A DNA stretch of 6,090 nucleotides from Pseudomonadota bacterium (GTDB lineage Bacteria > Pseudomonadota > Gammaproteobacteria > Burkholderiales > SG8-39). The notes under the pieces are model-generated. The model saw only the letters and a program-made list of their open reading frames with translations. It searched no databases and was not told the DNA's origin. The stretch covers positions 1-6,090 of the forward strand of contig JAKAIH010000181.1 in NCBI GenBank assembly GCA_021825225.1, read 5' to 3'. Within the stretch, counting starts at the first letter, position 1, and each line of letters starts with the position of its first letter. The position numbers were made by a program, and so were the translations under genes. Positions 1 through 6,090 of the stretch are shown piece by piece.

Positions 1-1
1 G

Positions 2-385
2 GAAAAATTCGTGCTGCTCGCGAGTCTCGCGGCGATGACTTGCCTGATGCGCGCCAGCGTGGGCGAAATTCTCGCCGCCGCAGACGGCGAAGCGCTAATG
101 CGTGAAATGCTGTCCACCAGCGTCGCGGCGGCGCGTGCGGCCGGCCACGCGCCGCGCGCCGAATCGCTGCAGCGCACCGAGGGCATGCTGTTCGCGCGCG
201 GTTCCGCGTTCACCGCGTCGATGCTGCGCGACCTGGAGGCAGGCGGGCGCGTCGAAGCCGACCACATCGTCGGCGACATGCTGCGGCACGCGCGTGCGGC
301 GGGCGCCGATGCGCGCCTGCTCGCCGCGGCCTATTGCCACCTGCAGGCCTACGAGGCGCGGCGCACGCACGGCGCAAGCGCATGA
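2..385 (+). CDS. panE: Ketopantoate reductase family protein (PanE/ApbA), C-terminal part
   Basis: The gene is cut by the left edge; the reading frame is open from base 2 to a TGA at 383-385, and about 127 residues are visible. They match the all-helical C-terminal domain of NADPH-dependent 2-dehydropantoate 2-reductase (ketopantoate to pantoate, coenzyme A synthesis, cytosol). The first visible residues, EKF, fit the segment that carries the catalytic lysine in this family. Further on, TASMLRDLEAGGRVEADHIV holds the conserved Ser of 'SML' and the Glu that corresponds to the substrate-binding/catalytic Glu of E. coli PanE. The Asn that follows the catalytic Lys in E. coli appears to be replaced by Leu, as I recall for many proteobacterial paralogues, so the exact substrate is less certain than the family. 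The Rossmann NADPH domain lies outside the window. The GTG at 11 is an internal codon, not the start. miaA follows 36 bp downstream on the same strand, so co-transcription is plausible. Confidence 0.82.
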   Translation, partial: EKFVLLASLAAMTCLMRASVGEILAAADGEALMREMLSTSVAAARAAGHAPRAESLQRTEGMLFARGSAFTASMLRDLEAGGRVEADHIVGDMLRHARAAGADARLLAAAYCHLQAYEARRTHGASA

Positions 386-421
386 ACGCGCTGGCCGCGC
401 GCTGAGTCGCCCGATGTTCGC

Positions 422-1381
422 ATGACGCATGCGCCGGCTGCAGGACTGCCTCCGGCCGTTCTGCTGATGGGGCCTACCGCCAGCGGCAAGACCGCGCTGG
501 CGCTGGAGGTCGCACGGCGCATTCCGGTCGAGATCATCAGCGTCGACTCGGCGCAGGTGTACCGGGGCATGGACGTGGGCACGGCCAAGCCAAGCGCCGC
601 CGAACGCGCTGCCGTGCCGCATCATCTGATCGACATCATCGATCCGGATCAAAGCTATTCGGCGGCGCAGTTTCGCGCCGATGCGCTGCGGCTGATGCGC
701 GAAATCAGCGGGCGCGGCCGCGTGCCGCTGCTCGCAGGCGGCACCATGCTTTACTTCAAGGCGCTGCGCGAGGGCCTGTCGAATCTGCCGCAGGCCGATG
801 CTGCGGTGCGCGCAGCGATCGAGGCCGAGGCCGGGCAAAGGGGCTGGCCTGCGCTGCATGCGGAACTCGCGCGCATCGACGCGCCGACCGCCGCGCGCAT
901 CAAGCCTGGCGATGCGCAGCGCATTCAGCGTGCGCTTGAGGTCTTTCGCATCACCGGCAAACCTCTGTCGACGCTGCAGGGTGCGCGCGTGGCTGCGGCT
1001 GTGCCGTATCGCTTTGTGCAGATTGCGCTGGTTCCGGCTGAGCGTGCGCTGTTGCACCGAAGGATTGAACTGCGCTTCGAAGTCATGCTGGCTGCGGGTC
1101 TGGTGGAGGAACTCGCGGCACTGCGCGCGAAGTATGCGCTGGCTCCCGGGCTGCCGGCCATGCGCTGCGTGGGATACCGTCAGGCCTGGGAGCATCTTGA
1201 GGGTGCGTACGACCGAGCGACCTTGCGCGAGCGGGGCATATACGCCACGCGTCAGCTCGCCAAGCGCCAGCTGACTTGGTTGCGCGCGATGCCTGAGCCG
1301 GAAGTGTTCGATTGCTTTATTCCCGACTTGGGCGCGCAGGTGCTGCGCTACGTCGAAGAGCAGATCCGGCAGCCTGCCTAA
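422..1381 (+). CDS. miaA: tRNA dimethylallyltransferase MiaA (tRNA A37 isopentenyltransferase)
   Basis: Complete 319-residue protein, the usual length for the family. MiaA transfers the dimethylallyl group of DMAPP to N6 of A37 in tRNAs that read codons starting with U, in the cytosol. Motifs in order: P-loop GPTASGKT at residues 17-24; [16 protein letters not shown] at 42-57, whose Asp is the likely general base; [10 protein letters not shown] at 67-76; [10 protein letters not shown] at 106-115 near the DMAPP channel; [11 protein letters not shown] at 164-174; MRCVGYRQ at 247-254; and [16 protein letters not shown] at 273-288, the tRNA-contacting C-terminal signature. No conserved block is missing. 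The ATG at 422 places the P-loop at its normal distance from the N-terminus, and no in-frame start lies just upstream. No good Shine-Dalgarno precedes it, so translation may depend on coupling to the panE-like gene 36 bp upstream. The stop at 1379-1381 overlaps the stop of the convergent ggt by 4 bases. I see no hfq or mutL beside it, although those are frequent miaA neighbours. Confidence 0.97.
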   Translation: MTHAPAAGLPPAVLLMGPTASGKTALALEVARRIPVEIISVDSAQVYRGMDVGTAKPSAAERAAVPHHLIDIIDPDQSYSAAQFRADALRLMREISGRGRVPLLAGGTMLYFKALREGLSNLPQADAAVRAAIEAEAGQRGWPALHAELARIDAPTAARIKPGDAQRIQRALEVFRITGKPLSTLQGARVAAAVPYRFVQIALVPAERALLHRRIELRFEVMLAAGLVEELAALRAKYALAPGLPAMRCVGYRQAWEHLEGAYDRATLRERGIYATRQLAKRQLTWLRAMPEPEVFDCFIPDLGAQVLRYVEEQIRQPA

Positions 1382-3147
1382 TCGCCCTTGGCCACGCCCT
1401 CGCGCCTGGGATCGGCGCCACCGCTCCAGCCGTTGACTGTCCGCTGTATGGCGTGCACGCCGCTGGTCATTTCGATCAGGCGCACCTCGTGGCCGAGCGC
1501 CCGCAGCGGTTCGGCCCAGTCTGCGGCAGCCGTGCCCAGTTCGAGCTCGGTCGGGCCGTTGCGATTGCCGAAATTGGGCAGATCGATCGCATCCTGTATG
1601 TCCAGCTTCCAGTCGAGTGTGGCGACCAGGGTCTTGACCACGTGGTTGATGATGGCGCTGCCACCGGCCGAGCCCAGCATCAGCACAAGCGCGCCGTCGC
1701 GATCGAACACCATGGTCGGCGACATCGCGCTGCGCGGCCGCTTGCCGGCCTGGATGCGGTTGGCCACCGGCTTTCCGTCCCGTTCGGCGACGAAGGAAAA
1801 ATCGGTGAGCTGATTGTTCAGCAGGAAGCCGCGCACCATTTGCTGGCTGCCGAAGGCGAACTCGATCGAGCTGGTCATGGCCACGGCGTTGCCCGCGGCA
1901 TCGACGATGGACAGGTCGCTGGTGGAGGGGAGTTCCGGCGACGCATCGTCGGCGAGTTGCGCCAGCGGTGCCCCGGGCGGCGTGCCGGGCAAGGCGTGGC
2001 CCAAAGCATGATCGGGGCTCACCAGCGCAGCGCGCTCGGCCAGGTACGCCGGTGCGAGCAATCCCGCCACCGGCACCGGCACGAAATCGGCGTCGGCCAG
2101 GTAACGATCGCGATCGGCGTAAGCGAGCCGCTCGGTTTCGGCGATCAGGTGCGCAGCGCGGACGGGATCCGAGGTCAGTCGCTGCGGCGCAAGTTTTTGC
2201 AGCATGCCCAGCACCTGAAGCACGGCGATACCGCCTGAACTCGGCGGCGGCATGCCGCAGACTTTCCATTGCCGATACGGTGCGCACACCGGCTCGCGCT
2301 GTTTCGCCTGGTAGTGCGCCAGATCGCTTGCGCCCAGGTCGCCGGGGTTGGGTGCGTGTTTGACCGCGTTTTCGATGTCGCGCGCGATTTCGCCCTCGTA
2401 GAAAACGTTCGCGCCCCCGGCCGCTATTCTTCGCAGCGTGTCGGCAAGCGCGGGGTTCCTGAGCCGCGTGCCGACGGGCTTGGGCGTGTCGTCGTCCCGG
2501 TAGTACATGCGCCGCATTGCCTGATTGCGCCCGGGCAGGCGCACGGCGGCGAGCAGTCGATGCAGCCGCGGCGACAGCGGAAAACCTTCGGTCGCGAGCC
2601 GGATCGCGGGCTGGAACAATTCCGCCCAGGGCAGCTTGCCGTACTTCGCATGCGCAAGTTCGAGCGCGCGCAGCACGCCCGGGGCACCGACCGATTTTCC
2701 ACCGACCTCCGCGTCGAGGAACTTGAGCGGTTTGCCGTCGGCGCCGATGAAGCGGTCAGCACGCGCCGCGGCCGGCGCGGTTTCGCGTCCGTCAAAGGCG
2801 ACTAAGCGCTTGTCCGCGGCCGAGTAATGCAGGATGAAAGCGCCGCCGCCTATGCCCGAGGACTGTGGCTCGACCAGGTTGAGCACCATCTGCACCGCAA
2901 TCGCCGCGTCGATCGCTGTGCCGCCGCGGCGCAATACTTGATAGCCCGCATCCACAGCCAGCGGGTGCGCGGCCGCGAGCATGAAATGTCCCGCGACCGC
3001 CGCGTGCTTGTGGCTGACGCCCGAGGCGGGCTCGGGCGCGGGGCGCGCGCCGATGCCCGCTTCGGCCGGCCCTGCAAACGCAACAGCGAGGCTGAGGATG
3101 GAAACGAAAAAGGGCAGCCTTGCGGCTGCCCTTTTGGCGCAGATCAT
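1378..3147 (-). CDS. ggt: Gamma-glutamyltransferase / glutathione hydrolase precursor
   Basis: 589-residue exported Ntn-hydrolase that cleaves the gamma-glutamyl bond of glutathione and related compounds, or transfers the glutamyl group. Residues 1-30 form a Sec signal peptide: basic n-region with K5, R6 and R10, hydrophobic core at about 11-26, and AEA before a likely cut after residue 30, giving a periplasmic product. By alignment to E. coli GGT from memory: R121 in FDGRETAP is the gamma-glutamyl-binding Arg; T409 in [11 protein letters not shown] is the autoprocessing nucleophile and first residue of the small subunit; D449 in [10 protein letters not shown] is the substrate-amine ligand; G495-G496 in GSAGGS form the oxyanion region. 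Differences: the second Ser of the RPLSSMSP motif is Ala474, the Asn411 equivalent is Glu429, and the lid loop is about 5 residues shorter and lacks the lid Tyr. The start is the only ATG that yields a signal peptide, but no Shine-Dalgarno precedes it and the hppA terminator lies in codons 5-14. hppA ends 9 bp upstream in the same frame. Confidence 0.93.
   Translation of the reverse strand: MICAKRAAARLPFFVSILSLAVAFAGPAEAGIGARPAPEPASGVSHKHAAVAGHFMLAAAHPLAVDAGYQVLRRGGTAIDAAIAVQMVLNLVEPQSSGIGGGAFILHYSAADKRLVAFDGRETAPAAARADRFIGADGKPLKFLDAEVGGKSVGAPGVLRALELAHAKYGKLPWAELFQPAIRLATEGFPLSPRLHRLLAAVRLPGRNQAMRRMYYRDDDTPKPVGTRLRNPALADTLRRIAAGGANVFYEGEIARDIENAVKHAPNPGDLGASDLAHYQAKQREPVCAPYRQWKVCGMPPPSSGGIAVLQVLGMLQKLAPQRLTSDPVRAAHLIAETERLAYADRDRYLADADFVPVPVAGLLAPAYLAERAALVSPDHALGHALPGTPPGAPLAQLADDASPELPSTSDLSIVDAAGNAVAMTSSIEFAFGSQQMVRGFLLNNQLTDFSFVAERDGKPVANRIQAGKRPRSAMSPTMVFDRDGALVLMLGSAGGSAIINHVVKTLVATLDWKLDIQDAIDLPNFGNRNGPTELELGTAAADWAEPLRALGHEVRLIEMTSGVHAIQRTVNGWSGGADPRREGVAKGD
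3107..3135 (-). terminator. Intrinsic terminator of hppA, embedded in the ggt signal-peptide codons
   Basis: Read on the minus strand this is AAAA-GGGCAGCC, loop GCAA, GGCTGCCC-TTTTT. It has an 8-bp perfect GC stem extended by four A-T pairs, a GNRA-type tetraloop and a five-T tract. The stem begins 21 bases after the hppA stop codon, the normal place for a Rho-independent terminator. It also lies inside the ggt reading frame, covering codons 5 to 14 (residues K5 to F14). On the + strand the same DNA also forms a hairpin followed by TTTT, but no + strand transcription unit ends here. The structure is read directly from the sequence; its activity is inferred. Confidence 0.85.
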
Positions 3148-3156
3148 CGCGGGGTG

Positions 3157-5223
3157 CTACAGCAGAGGCACCACCAGCAGCGCCACGATGTTGATGATCT
3201 TGATCAGCGGATTCACCGCCGGGCCGGCCGTATCCTTGTACGGGTCGCCCACGGTGTCGCCGGTCACGGCCGCTTTGTGCGTATCCGAGCCTTTGCCGCC
3301 GAAGTGGCCGTCCTCGATGTATTTCTTGGCATTGTCCCAGGCGCCGCCGCCGGTGGTCATGGAAATCGCCACGAACAGGCCGGTGACGATGGAGCCCATG
3401 AGCACGCCGCCCAGGGCCTGCGGGCCGAGCACCACGCCGACAATGATAGGCACCAGCACCGGCAACAGCGACGGCACCATCATTTCCTTGATCGCGGCTG
3501 TGGTGAGCATGCCCACCGCCTTGGAGTAATCGGGCTTCGCCGTGCCTTCCATGATGCCCGGGATTTCCTTGAACTGGCGCCGCACTTCCACCACCACGGA
3601 ACCGGCGGCACGTCCCACCGCCTCCATCGCCATGGCGCCGAAGAGGTAGGGAATCAAACCGCCGATGAACAGGCCGATGATCACCATGTGGTTCGACAAA
3701 TCGAAGCTCACGTGCTTGCCGGCGGCGTCCAGCGCGTGGGTGTAGTCGGCAAACAGCACGAGTGCGGCGAGGCCGGCCGAGCCGATGGCATAGCCTTTGG
3801 TCACCGCCTTGGTGGTGTTGCCCACCGCGTCCAGCGGATCGGTGATGGCACGCACCGAGTCGGGCAGCTCGCTCATTTCGGCGATGCCGCCGGCGTTGTC
3901 GGTGATCGGGCCGTAGGCGTCCAGCGCGACGATGATGCCGGTCATGGACAGCATCGAGGTTGCCGCAATCGCGATGCCGTACAGGCCGGCCCAGTGGTAA
4001 GCGAGATAGATCGACGCGCACACCGCCAGCACCGGCAGCGCTGTGGCGCGCATCGACACGCCCAGGCCGGCGATGATGTTGGTGCCGTGGCCGGTGGTCG
4101 AGGCTTGCGCGATGTGGCGCACCGGAGCGTACTCGGTCGCGGTGTAATACTCGGTGATAATCACCATCAGCGCGGTCAGCACCAGGCCGATCACGGCGCT
4201 GCCGTAGAGGTCGAGCACAGTGATGTTCTTCGCTACGCCGCCGACGTCGAAGGTCGCGGTCTTCACGATGTCGCCCATCATCCAGTCGGTGAGCGGATAG
4301 AAGGCGATCAGCGCCAGCACGCCGGCAACGATCAGCCCGCGGTACAGGGCGTTCATGATCTTCTTGCCCGGGGTGGCTTTCACGAACATGCAGCCTATGA
4401 CCGAGGCGATGATGGAGAAGCCGCCGAGCACCAGCGGGTAGATCACGGCGTTGTGGGAGGTCGTCTTGATCGTCAGCGCGCCCAGCAGCATGGTGGCGAT
4501 GATGGTCACGGCGTAGGTTTCGAACAGGTCGGCCGCCATGCCGGCGCAGTCGCCGACGTTGTCGCCCACGTTGTCCGCGATCACTGCCGGATTGCGCGGG
4601 TCGTCCTCGGGGATGCCGACCTCGACCTTGCCCACCAGGTCGGCGCCGACGTCGGCACCCTTGGTGAATATGCCGCCGCCAAGTCGCGCGAAGATGGAGA
4701 TCAGCGAGCCGCCGAAGCCGAAGCCGATCAGCGGCTTGATCACGTCGCTCAGCGCCAGGCCGTTGCCGGCCGCGTTGGCGGTAAGAAAGACATAGAAGCC
4801 GGTCACTCCGAGCAGGCCCAGGCCGACCACCAGCAAACCGGTGATCGCGCCGCCACGGAAGGCGACGGTGAGCGCTTCATTCAGGCCGGTGCGCGCCGCT
4901 TCGGCGGTGCGCACATTGGCGCGCACCGACACGTTCATGCCGATGAAGCCGGTGGCGCCGGAGAGCACTGCGCCGAGGACGAATCCGGTGGCCGTCGCTG
5001 CTCCGAGGAAAATTCCTATGAGCACGGCCAGGATTACGCCGACCACGGCGATGGTGGTGTACTGCTTGTTCAGGTAGGCCGATGCGCCCTCCTGAATCGC
5101 GGCGGCAATTGCGCGCATGCGCTCGTTGCCCGCGGGCTGCGCCAGTATCCATTTGATCGACCAGCCGCCGTAGAGCAGCGCGAACACGCCGCACGCCAGT
5201 GCAAACCAGAGTCCTGCATTCAT
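3157..5223 (-). CDS. hppA: Membrane-bound proton-pumping inorganic pyrophosphatase, K+-independent type
   Basis: 688-residue polytopic inner-membrane enzyme that couples PPi hydrolysis to H+ translocation, or the reverse. The family has about 16 transmembrane helices and acts as a homodimer. Active-site blocks are intact: [16 protein letters not shown] at 186-201 (PPi/Mg-binding Lys and Asp residues), [20 protein letters not shown] at 204-223 continuing into [29 protein letters not shown] at 435-451, and [19 protein letters not shown] at 655-673 near the C-terminus. In [16 protein letters not shown] (468-483), Lys472 and Thr475 take the positions that separate K+-independent enzymes (Lys/Thr) from K+-dependent ones (Ala with Ala or Gly), so K+ independence is predicted. 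The ATG at 5223 has a strong Shine-Dalgarno GGGGAG 7 bases upstream (5231-5236). The protein ends with the family-typical hydrophobic tail at a TAG. It is divergent from pfp, and ggt follows after 9 bp. The complementary strand is also open over this whole gene, but that frame has no family signature. Confidence 0.97.
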   Translation of the reverse strand: MNAGLWFALACGVFALLYGGWSIKWILAQPAGNERMRAIAAAIQEGASAYLNKQYTTIAVVGVILAVLIGIFLGAATATGFVLGAVLSGATGFIGMNVSVRANVRTAEAARTGLNEALTVAFRGGAITGLLVVGLGLLGVTGFYVFLTANAAGNGLALSDVIKPLIGFGFGGSLISIFARLGGGIFTKGADVGADLVGKVEVGIPEDDPRNPAVIADNVGDNVGDCAGMAADLFETYAVTIIATMLLGALTIKTTSHNAVIYPLVLGGFSIIASVIGCMFVKATPGKKIMNALYRGLIVAGVLALIAFYPLTDWMMGDIVKTATFDVGGVAKNITVLDLYGSAVIGLVLTALMVIITEYYTATEYAPVRHIAQASTTGHGTNIIAGLGVSMRATALPVLAVCASIYLAYHWAGLYGIAIAATSMLSMTGIIVALDAYGPITDNAGGIAEMSELPDSVRAITDPLDAVGNTTKAVTKGYAIGSAGLAALVLFADYTHALDAAGKHVSFDLSNHMVIIGLFIGGLIPYLFGAMAMEAVGRAAGSVVVEVRRQFKEIPGIMEGTAKPDYSKAVGMLTTAAIKEMMVPSLLPVLVPIIVGVVLGPQALGGVLMGSIVTGLFVAISMTTGGGAWDNAKKYIEDGHFGGKGSDTHKAAVTGDTVGDPYKDTAGPAVNPLIKIINIVALLVVPLL

Positions 5224-5230
5224 AAAGCTT

Positions 5231-5236
5231 CTCCCC
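5231..5236 (-). promoter_or_regulatory. Ribosome binding site of hppA
   Basis: On the minus strand, GGGGAG (within GGGGAGAAG) lies 7 bases before the hppA ATG at 5223. It is a near-consensus Shine-Dalgarno at good spacing and settles the start codon. Confidence 0.8.
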
Positions 5237-5286
5237 GAGAAAGGCCGGCCGTGAAAGTCGGACCGTCAGTTTTTTGAAAACCCCGA

Positions 5287-5295
5287 ATTGTAACA
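5287..5295 (-). promoter_or_regulatory. Probable hppA promoter (extended -10)
   Basis: The minus strand reads TGTTACAAT, which fits the extended -10 pattern TGnTATAAT with a single change. The -35 region is poor (TTCTTG at a 16-bp spacing is the best I find), as expected for extended -10 promoters. Transcription would start near 5280, giving a leader of about 57 bases before the hppA ATG. An A/T tract at 5331-5343 could serve as an UP element. Inferred from sequence only. Confidence 0.5.
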
Positions 5296-5420
5296 GGCCG
5301 CGCCCGCCCAAGAATAGGCCCGGTTGGCGCAAATTTTTGAATTCGAGCCTCTTTCTTTCGTGTTTTCCGGCTCTTTTGATCGCGGGCATGCGCCGGCACC
5401 GAGCGTGCGCGGATCTGCGC

Positions 5421-5450
5421 AAGACGGGCATGCAGCTGGGCGAATATAAT
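5421..5450 (+). promoter_or_regulatory. Probable pfp promoter with consensus -10
   Basis: TATAAT at 5445-5450 is a perfect sigma-70 -10 box on the + strand. The best -35 candidate is AAGACG at 5421-5426 with an 18-bp spacer, matching only the central GAC of TTGACA, so an activator may be needed. Transcription would start near 5457, leaving a leader of about 113 bases before the pfp ATG. Confidence 0.5.
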
Positions 5451-5468
5451 GACGGCCGGCCGGCGGGC

Positions 5469-5490
5469 GGTGGCAGGCCTGCCGCCTTTT
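5469..5490 (+). promoter_or_regulatory. Leader hairpin followed by a T-run upstream of pfp (possible attenuator)
   Basis: GGTGGCA (5469-5475) pairs with TGCCGCC (5480-5486) around a GGCC loop, with one G-T wobble, and TTTT follows at 5487-5490. It begins about a dozen bases after the predicted pfp transcription start. It resembles a weak intrinsic terminator in a 5' leader. The T-run is short and the stem only 7 bp, so it may simply be a leader fold. Confidence 0.35.
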
Positions 5491-5551
5491 CGCACGAGAT
5501 CAGGAAAACCGAGTCGTGCGCGTCCCCGGTCATCGATAAATCCTGCCAAGC

Positions 5552-5559
5552 AAAGGGAG
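5552..5559 (+). promoter_or_regulatory. Ribosome binding site of pfp
   Basis: AAAGGGAG ends 10 bases before the ATG at 5570. It is the only good Shine-Dalgarno in this stretch and fixes the start of the phosphofructokinase. Confidence 0.75.
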
Positions 5560-5569
5560 CCGCCAGATC

Positions 5570-6090
5570 ATGCCGTACGGGAAGGTATTAGTCGCTCAGG
5601 GAGGCGGGCCGACCGCCGTCATCAACCAGTCGATGGCAGGCGTGGTCCTGGAAGCGCGCAAGTTTCGCAACGTCGAACTGGTGTACGGCGCCTATCATGG
5701 TGTCTCCGGGATCGTCAACGAGGAGTTCCTCGACCTCACGCAGGAAACCAGCCACAACATCGAGATGGTGGCAGACACGCCCTCGTCCGCGCTGGGCTCC
5801 ACGCGCGACAAGCCCGATCTGCACTACTGCCAGGAAATCTTCAAGGTGCTGAAGGCGCATGGCATCGGCTACTTCTTCTACATCGGCGGCAACGATTCCT
5901 CGGACACGGTGCGCATCGTCAGCGAAGAAGCGCGGCGCGCGGACTATCCGCTGCGCTGCATACACATACCCAAGACCATAGACAACGATCTTGTTGGGAA
6001 TGACCACACGCCGGGCTTTCCCTCGGCCGCCCGCTTCGTCGTGCAGGCCTTCATGGGCGCCAATCTGGACAATGCCGCGCTGCCGGGTGT
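5570..6090 (+). CDS. pfp: 6-phosphofructokinase, pyrophosphate-dependent type, N-terminal part
   Basis: The frame is open from the ATG at 5570 to the right edge: 173 full codons of a protein of about 400 residues. It phosphorylates fructose 6-phosphate to fructose 1,6-bisphosphate in the cytosol; with PPi as donor the reaction is close to reversible. Visible motifs: VAQGGGPTAVINQS at 8-21 (phosphoryl-donor loop), GSTRDKPD at 77-84, YIGGNDSSDT at 104-113 and IPKTIDNDL at 133-141, with Asp138 as catalytic base. Two positions decide the donor. Asp109 replaces the Gly of the ATP-type GGDG motif, and Lys135 replaces the Gly of PGTIDND; both are the PPi-type residues, and they block the ATP site in known family members. 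The start is supported by the Shine-Dalgarno AAAGGGAG and by the normal distance to the GGGPT loop. The divergent neighbour hppA handles the same PPi pool. Confidence 0.94.
   Translation, partial: MPYGKVLVAQGGGPTAVINQSMAGVVLEARKFRNVELVYGAYHGVSGIVNEEFLDLTQETSHNIEMVADTPSSALGSTRDKPDLHYCQEIFKVLKAHGIGYFFYIGGNDSSDTVRIVSEEARRADYPLRCIHIPKTIDNDLVGNDHTPGFPSAARFVVQAFMGANLDNAALPG

Larger units (their letters stand above)
5224..5569. other. Divergent intergenic control region between hppA and pfp
   Basis: This 346-bp gap holds no convincing gene; open frames across it lack a ribosome binding site and any recognisable protein. It is more AT-rich than the flanks around 5265-5295 and 5326-5380. The left part holds an extended -10 element facing hppA, with an A/T tract (aaatttttgaatt, 5331-5343) at an UP-element-like distance upstream of it. 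The right part holds a perfect -10 box facing pfp, then a hairpin and a strong Shine-Dalgarno. I could not recognise a specific operator or riboswitch consensus. Confidence 0.7.

Noticed and set aside
11..13. GTG at 11 as a start codon for a 124-residue protein
   Set aside because: The conserved EKF motif continues upstream to the window edge, so this is an internal codon of a truncated gene.
95..2287. A 730-codon minus-strand open frame across panE-like, miaA and the ggt 3' part
   Set aside because: It is Arg/Ala/Gln-rich with no family signature, and it overlaps three well-recognised genes in other frames. A GC-bias shadow.
3148..3159. Possible HppA-GGT fusion by read-through of the single in-frame TAG
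   Set aside because: The two frames are in register and no other stop intervenes, but HppA ends at its normal hydrophobic C-terminus and ggt begins with its own ATG and signal peptide. There is no sign of a recoding element.
2827..5277. A very long + strand open frame (about 816 codons) antisense to hppA and the ggt start
   Set aside because: It is rich in His, Gly, Arg and Asp in a low-complexity pattern with no recognisable domain. It mirrors the codon bias of hppA, whose own frame carries every family motif. High GC makes antisense stops rare.
5243..5463. GGCCGGCC palindromes at 5243-5250 and 5454-5461 as paired operator sites
   Set aside because: The same 8-mer occurs inside ggt near 3065, and such GC palindromes are common by chance in DNA of this composition.
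5449..6003. A + strand open frame overlapping the pfp leader and coding region in another frame
   Set aside because: Its ATG overlaps the TATAAT box, it has no ribosome binding site, and the product is Arg-rich. The phosphofructokinase frame starting at 5570 explains the DNA.

Overview
The window is GC-rich, gene-dense chromosomal DNA from a proteobacterium. Betaproteobacteria is my best guess. This rests on the style of the ketopantoate-reductase-like, MiaA and PPi-dependent phosphofructokinase proteins and on the high GC; no marker gene fixes the lineage. I see no mobile element, CRISPR array, tRNA or rRNA.

Layout, left to right. (1) On the + strand, the 3' end of a ketopantoate-reductase-family gene (panE-like, cut by the left edge) is followed after 36 bp by a complete miaA (tRNA dimethylallyltransferase). 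(2) miaA converges on a minus-strand gamma-glutamyltransferase precursor gene (ggt), and the two stop codons share a 4-bp overlap. (3) Immediately upstream of ggt on the same strand is hppA, a membrane H+-pumping pyrophosphatase of the K+-independent type. Only 9 bp separate the hppA stop from the ggt start, and the two are in the same reading frame. (4) A 346-bp divergent intergenic region carries recognisable promoter elements for both directions. (5) On the + strand, a PPi-type 6-phosphofructokinase gene (pfp) begins at 5570 and runs off the right edge.

Functionally, the right half is a pyrophosphate-energy module. HppA interconverts PPi hydrolysis and proton-motive force, and the neighbouring PFK carries the residues that mark use of PPi rather than ATP. 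The two are transcribed divergently from a shared control region, so they could be set against each other or co-regulated through the same PPi pool.

The most unusual local structure is a near-perfect intrinsic terminator (12-bp stem, GCAA tetraloop, U-tract). It sits where the hppA terminator is expected but lies inside the first 14 codons of ggt, where it encodes the positively charged n-region of the signal peptide. This suggests either that ggt is mostly shut off from hppA transcription, or that translation across the junction controls read-through.
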